DNA of 64,000 bases from Flavobacterium sp. HBTb2-11-1 (GTDB lineage Bacteria > Bacteroidota > Bacteroidia > Flavobacteriales > Flavobacteriaceae), in the NCBI RefSeq assembly GCF_009826975.1, contig NZ_WUMO01000003.1, positions 62,001-126,000 of the forward strand, written 5' to 3'. Each line of letters starts with the position of its first letter. Position 1 is the stretch's first letter. The notes beneath the pieces were generated by a model, which did not search any database, was not told the origin of the DNA, and saw only the letters and a program-made list of their open reading frames with translations. A program made the position numbers and the translations under genes. Positions 18,296 through 25,916 of the stretch are shown piece by piece.

Positions 18296-18747
18296 GATTC
18301 TATTTTTACTTTAATGACAATCTTTTTCAATGGCCCGCTTCCGATCATGGCAGAATGAACGTCTTCTGGAAACAGAATTGTAAATTGATTTTCTTTTATT
18401 TCAAAAAACATATCAGGTTTATCATGAAAGAAACGAACATCTCTTTCGTCACTGTAATCGCCATTTGGACTGATGCATTTTTCTCTAGGTTTCCATGCAA
18501 AGGTTTCTGGACCAATAATAGAAATCTGGATGTCAATGTTTTTGTCATGGCATTCAAAACCTTTAACACTTTCTTCTCTTGTGCTTCCTTCTCCAACAAT
18601 TACGATTAGTTTTAAGCCTTCACCAATTTCATAAGAACCTTCTTCAAGATTGGCAATATCATTTTGGTTTACATAATCAAATGCTTTTTTGAAATTGGGA
18701 TGCAGACCGTAGTATTTTGTTGCATTATGTAATGAGTCTATTATCAT
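18292..18747 (-). CDS. YhcH/YjgK/YiaL family (DUF386) protein
   Basis: This 151-residue cupin-like protein has the family features: MIIDSLHNATKYYGLHPNF at the start, EGSYEIGEGLKLIV, FECHDKNIDIQI (metal-binding His region), and FTILFPEDVHSAMIGSG near the C-terminus. Relatives occur in sialic acid, rhamnogalacturonan and hexuronate operons and are thought to act on free sugar anomers or oxidised forms; the exact reaction here is unknown. It is the first gene of the operon, with a 4-bp overlap into eda. A well-formed promoter and operator lie just upstream. Confidence 0.88.
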   Translation of the reverse strand: MIIDSLHNATKYYGLHPNFKKAFDYVNQNDIANLEEGSYEIGEGLKLIVIVGEGSTREESVKGFECHDKNIDIQISIIGPETFAWKPREKCISPNGDYSDERDVRFFHDKPDMFFEIKENQFTILFPEDVHSAMIGSGPLKKIVIKVKIES

Positions 18748-18763
18748 TTTGTACGGTTTTTAT

Positions 18764-18793
18764 TTTGGTTTTTTAATGTTATGTGTATATTTG
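18764..18793 (+). promoter_or_regulatory. Promoter of the LacI-type regulator gene
   Basis: TTTG at 18764-18767 and TATATTTG at 18786-18793 are separated by 18 bp, matching the Bacteroidetes -33/-7 pattern. The start of transcription would be near 18800, inside the palindrome at 18794-18807, so the gene may repress itself. The leader would be about 117 nt. Confidence 0.6.
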
Positions 18794-18807
18794 CGTGTGC
18801 GTACACG
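18794..18807. promoter_or_regulatory. Probable LacI-type operator shared by divergent promoters
   Basis: CGTGTGCGTACACG is a 14-bp imperfect palindrome (12 of 14 positions symmetric) with a central CG pair, like LacI/PurR-family operators. It lies just downstream of the -7 boxes of both divergent promoters. A bound repressor would block the yhcH-eda-SDR-uxuA operon and the regulator gene together. Confidence 0.55.
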
Positions 18808-18815
18808 GTATTTTA

Positions 18816-18845
18816 CAAATGTATGCAAAATGTAATGTAAAACAA
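18816..18845 (-). promoter_or_regulatory. Promoter of the yhcH-eda-SDR-uxuA operon
   Basis: On the minus strand TTG (18843-18845), a 19-bp spacer and TACATTTG (18816-18823) match the Bacteroidetes -33/-7 consensus closely. Transcription would start near 18809, giving a leader of about 60 nt to the first gene. Confidence 0.7.
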
Positions 18846-18916
18846 CTTATTTTTGATAAAATAAATTAATTTTACCCAACTGCTTTTATATTTTTAACTT
18901 AAAAAGAATCAATATC

Positions 18917-19939
18917 ATAACAATTAAAAAAATTGCCGAATTAGCAAATGTCTCTGCCGGAACAGTAGACAGGATTATACACAAACGCGGACAAGTAGCT
19001 CAGGAAACCGTTGATAAAGTCAATGCGATTATTGAGGAGTTTGGTTATACGCGAAATATTCTGGCAAGCAATTTGGCTCTGAATAAGAAATTTCATTTTG
19101 CAGTTTTTCTTCCAAAATCTGAAACTTTAGAATATTGGAAAAGTCAGGCAGATGGTATTGAAAAAGCAGCTTTAGAGTTCAGCAAATTCGGAATCGTATT
19201 GGATTACTTTTTCTATGACTACAATCTGTTATCTTTTAAAGAAACGGCAGAAAAAATAATGAAATTTGATTGTGACGGTTTGCTATTTGCTCCAATTTTT
19301 TATGAAGATTCGGTTCGATTTTTAAAAGAATATGAAAAGAAAAATATTCCAGTTGTAATGATCGATTCGAATATATCTGAAGAAAACGAACATGCTTATG
19401 TGGGGCAGGATGCTTTTCAGAGCGGATATTTGGCAGGAAGATTAATCAGTTTTGCCGTGAAAAATGAAAGACAAGTTCTGATTTTTAAGATTACCCGCGA
19501 GATTGAAAGCACTTCGGTTTATCAGCAGCGCATCAAAGGATTTTACTCTTATTTTGAAGATCATAACGAATTGACCAACTTCAAGTTCTCAGAATTTACT
19601 TTAAAAGATTCTGGAATTGATCAATTGAGTTTGGAAATGTTTTCTGGAACAAATAGTGTTTTTATACCTAATTCCAGAGCTTATATTGTGGCTGAGTTTT
19701 TAAACAAAAACAATATAAAAGGTGTTCGAATAATCGGTTTTGATTTGCTAAAAGAGAATATCGAATATTTAAATAAAGGCGTAATTGATTTTTTAATCAA
19801 TCAAAGGCCAGAAGAGCAGGGGTATTTGGGAATCAATTATTTGTATAAAAAACTGGTTCTTCAGGAAGAAATAGAAAGAACACATTATATTCCGCTGGAG
19901 ATTATTTTGAAGGAGAATTATTTTCCTGTAAAGCGATAG
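18917..19939 (+). CDS. LacI-family transcriptional regulator with no canonical start codon
   Basis: The open frame from 18860 encodes a complete LacI HTH (TIKKIAELANVSAGTVDRII, then HKRGQVAQETVDKV), followed by a periplasmic-binding-protein-like effector domain (FAVFLPKSETLEYW, YVGQDAFQSGYLAG, IIGFDLLKENI, INQRPEEQGYLGI). There is no ATG, GTG or TTG between the upstream stop (18857) and the HTH. The first ATG is at 19073, after the DNA-binding domain. By family alignment the natural first codon is the ATA at 18917, giving 340 residues; ATC at 18908 or 18914 and ATT at 18923 are alternatives. It is divergent from the uronate operon, which it probably controls. If only the 19073 start works, the product would lack DNA binding. 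Confidence 0.75.
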   Translation: MTIKKIAELANVSAGTVDRIIHKRGQVAQETVDKVNAIIEEFGYTRNILASNLALNKKFHFAVFLPKSETLEYWKSQADGIEKAALEFSKFGIVLDYFFYDYNLLSFKETAEKIMKFDCDGLLFAPIFYEDSVRFLKEYEKKNIPVVMIDSNISEENEHAYVGQDAFQSGYLAGRLISFAVKNERQVLIFKITREIESTSVYQQRIKGFYSYFEDHNELTNFKFSEFTLKDSGIDQLSLEMFSGTNSVFIPNSRAYIVAEFLNKNNIKGVRIIGFDLLKENIEYLNKGVIDFLINQRPEEQGYLGINYLYKKLVLQEEIERTHYIPLEIILKENYFPVKR

Positions 19940-19952
19940 TTGTTTTGCCACG

Positions 19953-20205
19953 AAGAAGCTAAGGCGCGAAGATTTTTTTTAGGCTTTGTGTTTTTTAATC
20001 TCACAATCGCGATAGCTATCGGGAGCTGAGGCAAAAAGCTCTTTTTGTTTCACGCAGATTTAAAAGGATTTAAGGAGATTTGTTTAAATTAAAAATCTGA
20101 ATAATCTGCTGCAATCAGCAATATCTGCGTGAAATAAAATCATTTTAATCCTATAATCTGTCGCTTTGAAAAACTTCGAGCCTTAGCGCCTTAACGGCAA
20201 AAAAA
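19953..20205. repeat. Nested inverted repeats between the LacI gene and the DUF4861 gene
   Basis: Outer arms at about 19953-19990 and 20171-20205 share GCTAAGGCGCGAAG-type words and their complement. Inside are a GATAGCTATCGGGAGCTGAG word at about 20011-20030 and a second pair of arms, CACGCAGATTTAAAAGGATT (about 20051-20070) against its complement at about 20121-20152. The flanking genes converge, so it may serve as a bidirectional terminator. Confidence 0.7.
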
Positions 20206-20207
20206 AA

Positions 20208-21377
20208 TCACTTCTTAACCTTCGCAACCAAAGGATTATTAATCTTCTCAGCAAAAGAACTCAAATACTTTTCCCATTCCTGCTTAGTCTGAAACGGACT
20301 TCCTTTTTTCCATCCAAAACCAACATAATAAATGGCTTTATTGTTTTTTACTGAAATATTTCCGTACAGATTGCTTAAATCTTTTTCATCAGTAATATGA
20401 TTGTCAAAACTTAACAAAGTGTTTTTTGGAGCAACCAAACCAATTCCAATTTCAGAATCGTCAATGGGTTCCCAATAGCTCAACCAACCTTCTTTTAGAT
20501 TTGTGCCGATTGTTCCTTTTTTGTCATGAAGCGTTAATCCAGCAGCAATTTGTTTGGTTCCAGTAATATTGATTTCAAAACGCGAAAGTTGGCTTCCGTA
20601 ATCTAAACTGATTAATTTTGATTCGGTTATTTTATTGCCTTTTGCATCCCAATCTGCATAAGTCAGAATAAAACTGGTTCTGATTGGCCCCGTCGTAATG
20701 GTTTTCCAACTGATGAAATTTTTAGAAAAATAATATTTTCCATCCACATTTACGGCAATTCCGCCCACACCGCGACTGTCGCCTACGTGAAAATTATCCA
20801 AACCTTCACCAGTATCTTTATGATACGTTCCGGTTCCGTTAGTTGCTTTTTCGTACCATTTGTTAATGATTGGATAATCCACTCTTTTTAGCCACGCATC
20901 AATTCCGCTGGTTAAAGTTCCGCCAGGAATTTTGTCTTCAACCATTTTTTGAGCTACAGGGCCGTAGGTTCTAAAGGCGACTTTATTGTTTTCCCAAGCA
21001 TAATCGTCTGTACGTTCTGGAACAAAGCGAGAATAACAGCTGATTACTTTTGAAGCTGAAGGATTTGTTCCAACTATAACTTCAAAATCCTGTTTTGAAG
21101 AAGCTTTGATTTTAGGCTGAAAAAGTAATACATCTGCTTTTCCATCGCCATCATTATCTACTGTTTGAGTTTCTAAGAAAGTATTGCTGCCAATTTCTTT
21201 TACGGCATAATTTTCAAGTTTCGAATCTGCATGTAATCCAAGAGATTTTTTAGTCAATTCGATGGTTTCAAATTCTCTGTCTACTTTTAAATTGTTGGTA
21301 ACGGTAATGATTTTATTCTGAGAAAAAGCAGTAAAATTAGCTGTCAGAATGGTTATGATAAAAAGATGTTTTTTCAA
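20208..21377 (-). CDS. Secreted DUF4861-family protein
   Basis: This 389-residue protein has a signal peptide (to about residue 20, TAFSQ). The body matches the DUF4861 family as I recognise it: DNDGDGKADVLLFQPKI (about 74-90), YAWENNKVAFRTYGP, GIDAWLKRVDYPIINKWYEK, HKDTGEGLDNFHVGDSRG and a C-terminal YYVGFGWKKGSPF. The family is frequent in loci for uronate-rich polysaccharides (pectin, ulvan, glycosaminoglycan type), but its activity was not known to me. It is convergent with the LacI gene and divergent from the HAD gene. I infer a role in the same glycan pathway. Confidence 0.8.
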   Translation of the reverse strand: MKKHLFIITILTANFTAFSQNKIITVTNNLKVDREFETIELTKKSLGLHADSKLENYAVKEIGSNTFLETQTVDNDGDGKADVLLFQPKIKASSKQDFEVIVGTNPSASKVISCYSRFVPERTDDYAWENNKVAFRTYGPVAQKMVEDKIPGGTLTSGIDAWLKRVDYPIINKWYEKATNGTGTYHKDTGEGLDNFHVGDSRGVGGIAVNVDGKYYFSKNFISWKTITTGPIRTSFILTYADWDAKGNKITESKLISLDYGSQLSRFEINITGTKQIAAGLTLHDKKGTIGTNLKEGWLSYWEPIDDSEIGIGLVAPKNTLLSFDNHITDEKDLSNLYGNISVKNNKAIYYVGFGWKKGSPFQTKQEWEKYLSSFAEKINNPLVAKVKK

Positions 21378-21453
21378 AATTCTTCGGTTTTTAATATTTC
21401 AAAAATTAGGTTTGATAGGATTATAAAAGTACAAATCAAAACGGAATTGAAAA

Positions 21454-21476
21454 TACAGAATAGGAGTAATTCTGTA
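21454..21476. promoter_or_regulatory. Palindrome TACAGAAT-N7-ATTCTGTA between divergent genes
   Basis: Perfect 8-bp arms (21454-21461 and 21469-21476) lie 77 bp upstream of the DUF4861 start and 100 bp upstream of the HAD start. The spacing is right for a dimeric regulator site. It could also be a chance hairpin. Confidence 0.3.
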
Positions 21477-21575
21477 CAGAAGTTTAAAAATGAGCAGAAA
21501 AGCTTTGAAAATGAAATAGATTATTTTTCGTAATTTACATTTCCTGATTTTGATTTCGGGAGATTATATAATTAA

Positions 21576-22235
21576 ATGAAAATCAACAAAATGGTTAAAT
21601 GTATTATTTTCGATTGTGACGGCGTATTGGTCGATACAGAAAAAATCGGCAACGGAATATTGTTAGAAATGGCTCAAGAACACGGATTTGAAATGGAATT
21701 GGAAGATGCCTATCGTCATTTTAACGGTCGAAACCTAAAAGATTGTTTCAGACATATTGAAGAAGCAATTGATCAGAAACTTCCAGAAAACTTTGAAACA
21801 GAATATCGAGAAAAGAGTTTTGAAGCTTTTAAAACTCACGTAAAACCAATGGAAGGTATTATCGATTTTATAGAAAGAATAGAAAAATTAGAAATTCCGT
21901 ATTGCGTTGCATCAAGTGGACCAGTAGATAAAATTCGTCTGAATCTTGAAGTGGCAGGATTGCTGGATAGATTTGAAGATAAAATATTTAGTTCGTATCA
22001 AATTGGCAGTTGGAAACCAGAACCAGGAATATTTCTTCATGCGGCTGCAACAATGGGTTTTGAGGTAAAAGACTGTGTCGTGGTTGAAGATAGTAAAGCT
22101 GGCGTTAAGGCAGGAGTAAATGGCGGATTCAAAGTGTACGGTTTCGCAAATGGTTTTAATAATGATGATTTAAAAGAAGAAGGAGCAGAGCTTTTTACTT
22201 CGTATGAGGAATTAAGCGAGATACTAGGTTTTTAG
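21576..22235 (+). CDS. HAD-superfamily phosphatase/phosphomutase-like hydrolase
   Basis: This 219-residue protein has HAD motif I FDCDGVLVDTE (about 11-21), motif II ASSGP (about 112-116), motif III lysine in GSWKPEPGIF (about 145-154) and motif IV VVVEDSKAGVKAG (about 167-179). The cap domain is the alpha-helical beta-phosphoglucomutase type. These enzymes hydrolyse or isomerise small sugar phosphates. The start is either 21576 or the second Met at 21591 (MVKCIIF), which is closer to the family pattern. It is a single gene divergent from DUF4861; the substrate cannot be read from sequence. Confidence 0.85.
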   Translation: MKINKMVKCIIFDCDGVLVDTEKIGNGILLEMAQEHGFEMELEDAYRHFNGRNLKDCFRHIEEAIDQKLPENFETEYREKSFEAFKTHVKPMEGIIDFIERIEKLEIPYCVASSGPVDKIRLNLEVAGLLDRFEDKIFSSYQIGSWKPEPGIFLHAAATMGFEVKDCVVVEDSKAGVKAGVNGGFKVYGFANGFNNDDLKEEGAELFTSYEELSEILGF

Positions 22236-22560
22236 TTTTGTTTCAAGTTTAAGGTTTCAAGTTTCAAGTTAAACCTCGATAGCTTTTAAAAACCTGTCGG
22301 GATTGTTTTTACGATTAAATTATTCCGTTAGGAATATTTGGTCGGTAGAAAAAAAAAACGCATTTGCATAGTGTCCTGTAGGGCCACCTGTTTTTGCGTA
22401 ATGAATGTTATACGTATGTTCAAACGTTCCTACGGAACGTGTAACTCTGAATCTAATTCGAAAATCTACCAACCAGACATTCCTACGGAATGAAGAACAT
22501 CTTTTTGCACTTTTACAAAGTTTAATTTTCTCATTGCCACATTTCCTAATTATCAAATTC
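22236..22560. repeat. Gap with REP-like palindromes related to those at the transposase gene
   Basis: There is no credible gene. A GTTTCAAGTTTAAGG-type word run sits at 22240-22275. REP-like hairpins follow: 22321-22349 (TATTCC/GGAATA stem, then TTTGGTCGGTAGA), 22424-22440 (ACGTTCC-TAC-GGAACGT) and 22465-22492 in reverse (TCTACC tail, CATTCC/GGAATG stem). A weaker TGTCCTGTAGGGCCA copy lies near 22372-22387. The stem-plus-GGTAGA design matches 48177-48596. Confidence 0.75.
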
Positions 22561-22576
22561 ACTCATTAAAATGTAA

Positions 22577-22609
22577 TTTGTTGCAATAAAATAAAATTTT
22601 ATATATTTG
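22577..22609 (+). promoter_or_regulatory. Promoter of the propeller/LuxR regulator
   Basis: TTTGTTG at 22577-22583 is followed, after 18 bp, by TATATTTG at 22602-22609, matching the Bacteroidetes -33/-7 pattern. The start of transcription is expected near 22616, leaving a leader of about 155 nt before the ATG at 22772. Confidence 0.6.
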
Positions 22610-22771
22610 AATTTCCACATTCTCTTTTTTGCTTTAATAATAATGAATAATTGTTATTTACACATTTAAAAAGAAAGAATGTTTTTGTCTAGAAAATGAC
22701 TTTTCCCAAAGAAGCATTTCCGGATTGTGATTGCAAAAAATCACAAAACTAACCTACAGACCCGCGACAGA

Positions 22772-25699
22772 ATGATGAAATTTAAAACCAGAATTTTACT
22801 TCTATTTCTATTATTTTCTTCGATTACCAACTCCCAAATCAAAAAGATTGGAGTTCCCTTTATAGCCAATTATAGTCCGAAAGCTTATAAAGCTGCATCA
22901 GAAAATTGGGATGTTTTGCAAGATTCTAAAGGCATGATGTTTTTTGCCAACCATTTTGGAATCATGCAGTTTGATGGTGTTCGCTGGGCGATTGTGACGC
23001 AGCCAGAAAATCGAAGCATGGTTCGTTCTATGGCAATTGACAGAAAGGATAAAATATATGTTGGCGCTCAAGGCGATTTCGGATTTGTGATCCAGCTCCC
23101 AAACGGACAATATCAATACACTTCTTTAGTAAAACTGCTTCCTAAAACTGCTAGAAATTTTGGTGATGTGCTTCATACGGTCATTCGAAATGGCGAAGTG
23201 ATTTTTTTCTCCTATGAAAGGCTTTTTATTTATAAGAATAATACAATCAAGGTCATAAATGCTAAAAAAGCTTTTGATGATTTCTTCGAAGTTGGGAAAG
23301 AAATTTATGTTTCGGATAACGAAAAAGGATTATTAAAACTAAAAAACGATGCTTTAGTTCCAGTAGAAAATGGCCAGAAGTTTCTTGGATTACAGGTTCG
23401 AAAGATTTTTCAAACCAAAAACGGACTTTTGCTATTCACTCAAAAAAATGGCCTTTTCATTTTCGATGAAAATCAAATTAAACCATTTGCAACAGAAGTG
23501 GATCATTTGCTGAAGCAGAATCAGATTTCGGCAGGAATTCAGCTTTCTGATGGCTATTTCGGAATCGGAACCCGTCAATCTGGGTTGATAGTTATAGACG
23601 GTGAAGGACATTTGATTCAGCATATTGACAAACAAATGGGACTTCAGAATGAATATGTGACCAATTTTAAAATTGATAAGGAAGGAAATCTGTGGGTGAC
23701 GCTCAAAGGCGGAATTTCATTGATTCAGATTTCATCTCCTTTGTCTAAAATTATAGACAGCACTAATTCCGAAACCAAAATCTATTGCAGTCAGATTTAC
23801 CAAAATAAATTATATATCGGTACCGACAACGGTTTGTATTGGCTTGATTGGGAAGCTTACAAAAGCGGAAAAAGAGAAAATGTAACCTTTCAGCACATTT
23901 CTGGAATGTCTGAAAATGTCTGGAATGTGGGAGTTTTTGGTGATTCATTACTAGCCTTTGAGAAAAACGGAATATTTGAAATCAGTGGAAATTCTGCAAA
24001 AGCTTTGGCAAAAATTGATGGCGCTTGGCAAGGAATTCTAATTCCAAATCATTCGGATTTACTGCTTGTTGGAGGTTATACAGGATTGTATCTTTTGAAA
24101 AAAATAAATGGTTCTTGGGTTTTTCAGCATCGTATAAAAGGTTTTGATGAAAGCAGCAGAATTATGGAAACCGACCAACAAGGCAACATTTGGATTGCGC
24201 ACGGTTATAAAGGAATTTATAAAATTAAATTCAACGCGACATTTGATTCCGTTAAGGATATCCAATTTTATAATGATAAAAACGGATTTCCGTCGAGTTT
24301 GTTTTTGAATACATTTAAAGTGGATAATCAGATTTTGTTTGGAACAACAAAAGGCGTTTACAGACAGGATTTGTCTTCAAAAAAAATGATTCCAGATCCA
24401 GTTTTCAAAAAATATCTGGGGTTAGAAAATCATATTCGATTATTAAAACCAGACCATCAGGATAATATTTTGTACATTTCTGGCGAAAATACTGGAAAAA
24501 TGAGCAGGCAGAAAAATGGAAGCTTTAAGATTGAAGAACTTCCTTTTCGAAAACTTCGTTATATATATGTTCCTGGTTTTGAAAATATTCAGACTACAAA
24601 AGGAGGTGATGTTTTTTTTGGAACGCAAGAAGGTTTGATTCATTACAGTGCCATTAAAAACAAGAAATATCAAACAAAATATAAAGCTCTTATTTCTGAA
24701 GTAAAATGCATTTTTCCTAAAGATAGCCTATTGTTTTCCAGCCGTTATGATGTTTTGCCTAATAAAACAGGATCAGAAAATGATAAACTTTCAACGGTAT
24801 TGCCATATTCTAGTAATGCGCTTCATTTTTCTTTTGCATCATTATGTTTTGAAGATGCCGATGCGACGAAATATGAATATTGGCTAGAAGGTTTTGAACC
24901 AACGTGGTCAGATTATAGTCTTCAGACCGAGAAAGAATATACGAATTTGCCTGAAAACGAATATGTCTTTCATCTAAGAGCAAAAAATATGTATGATGTG
25001 GTGAGTGAAGAAGCCGTTTTTCACTTTGAAATTTTACCCCCTTGGTATAGAACTTTTTGGGCTTACTTATTTTATTTTGCGCTTTATAGCATTGTAATTT
25101 ACTTAATTGTTAGATATCAGAAATCTGTTGCGGAGCGTCAACGTCGTCAATTGATAGAGAATCAGGAAAAGGAATTGCTGCGAAGCCGTGCCGAACTTAA
25201 CGAACAGAAACTCACATTGGAGCAGCAGAATATGGCTATTATTCGAGAAAATCTTGAAACGACCATAAATCTTAAAAATGCTAAGGTAGCTTCAAATACG
25301 GTCAATTTGATTCATTTAAATGAAATTTTGCTTTCTATTAAAGATTTGATTGGACAGATTGATAAGAAAAATGATCCAAATGTAAACTTTAGCCTGCTGA
25401 CCAAAATCAATAAATTGATTGATCACGAATTGCAGGGAGACAAACATTGGAATGAGTTTGAAGAAATCTTCAATCAGCTGCATGACAATTTTATGCAGCG
25501 GTTGAAATCGACTTATCCAGAATTGACTCCTCGTGATATGCGTTTGTGTGCTTACTTGCGAATGAACTTTAATACAAAAGAAATTGCACCGCTTTTAGGA
25601 ATTTCGGTTAGAGGAGTTGAAGATACCCGTTATCGCATTCGCAAAAAATTACAGCTTCCGTCAGATACGAATATCACCGAATTCATTCTTAATTTTTAA
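22772..25699 (+). CDS. Membrane-bound beta-propeller/YYY sensor with C-terminal LuxR-type HTH
   Basis: The start at 22772 (975 residues) opens a signal peptide (MMKFKTRILLLFLLFSS...SQ); the frame extends to 22727 without homology. Order: propeller repeats (about 40-640), a Y_Y_Y domain (about 676-760, YEYWLEGFEPTWSDY), a membrane helix (about 758-780, FWAYLFYFALYSIVIYLIV), a coiled coil (about 785-850) and a LuxR-like HTH (about 916-974, TPRDMRLCAYLRMNFNTKEI). There is no kinase or receiver, so it looks like a one-component regulator that carries a periplasmic signal straight to DNA. It sits 217 bp upstream of the GH16-GH64-GH18 cassette on the same strand and is its most likely controller. 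Confidence 0.9.
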   Translation: MMKFKTRILLLFLLFSSITNSQIKKIGVPFIANYSPKAYKAASENWDVLQDSKGMMFFANHFGIMQFDGVRWAIVTQPENRSMVRSMAIDRKDKIYVGAQGDFGFVIQLPNGQYQYTSLVKLLPKTARNFGDVLHTVIRNGEVIFFSYERLFIYKNNTIKVINAKKAFDDFFEVGKEIYVSDNEKGLLKLKNDALVPVENGQKFLGLQVRKIFQTKNGLLLFTQKNGLFIFDENQIKPFATEVDHLLKQNQISAGIQLSDGYFGIGTRQSGLIVIDGEGHLIQHIDKQMGLQNEYVTNFKIDKEGNLWVTLKGGISLIQISSPLSKIIDSTNSETKIYCSQIYQNKLYIGTDNGLYWLDWEAYKSGKRENVTFQHISGMSENVWNVGVFGDSLLAFEKNGIFEISGNSAKALAKIDGAWQGILIPNHSDLLLVGGYTGLYLLKKINGSWVFQHRIKGFDESSRIMETDQQGNIWIAHGYKGIYKIKFNATFDSVKDIQFYNDKNGFPSSLFLNTFKVDNQILFGTTKGVYRQDLSSKKMIPDPVFKKYLGLENHIRLLKPDHQDNILYISGENTGKMSRQKNGSFKIEELPFRKLRYIYVPGFENIQTTKGGDVFFGTQEGLIHYSAIKNKKYQTKYKALISEVKCIFPKDSLLFSSRYDVLPNKTGSENDKLSTVLPYSSNALHFSFASLCFEDADATKYEYWLEGFEPTWSDYSLQTEKEYTNLPENEYVFHLRAKNMYDVVSEEAVFHFEILPPWYRTFWAYLFYFALYSIVIYLIVRYQKSVAERQRRQLIENQEKELLRSRAELNEQKLTLEQQNMAIIRENLETTINLKNAKVASNTVNLIHLNEILLSIKDLIGQIDKKNDPNVNFSLLTKINKLIDHELQGDKHWNEFEEIFNQLHDNFMQRLKSTYPELTPRDMRLCAYLRMNFNTKEIAPLLGISVRGVEDTRYRIRKKLQLPSDTNITEFILNF

Positions 25700-25736
25700 T
25701 TTTTCTCAGAAAAATGGAATTTAAAGTGATTTTGTG

Positions 25737-25791
25737 CATTTCATCGATGATTTGTTACATTTCTTCGATAGTACCGTAGTCAAACCGTACT
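25737..25791 (+). promoter_or_regulatory. Direct repeats upstream of the GH16 gene
   Basis: CATTTCATCGAT (25737-25748) and CATTTCTTCGAT (25758-25769) are 21 bp apart, two helical turns. ACCGTAGT (25773-25780) and ACCGTACT (25784-25791) are 11 bp apart, one turn. Helically phased direct repeats suit a tandem-binding activator such as a LuxR-type protein. Binding is not shown. Confidence 0.35.
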
Positions 25792-25916
25792 CCAAAATGT
25801 AAGTCTTGCCTGATTTTTTAGTTAATATTGCGCTGTTATTGTCAGAAAATACGATCTGCTTTTTCAAATTGAATGTATTGATGAAATAACATTTACTAAC
25901 TAAAAACCTATCAAAA

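Noticed and set aside
22320..22562. 80-residue minus-strand frame upstream of the LuxR-type regulator
   Set aside because: It is built almost entirely from REP-like hairpins and has no protein-like pattern.
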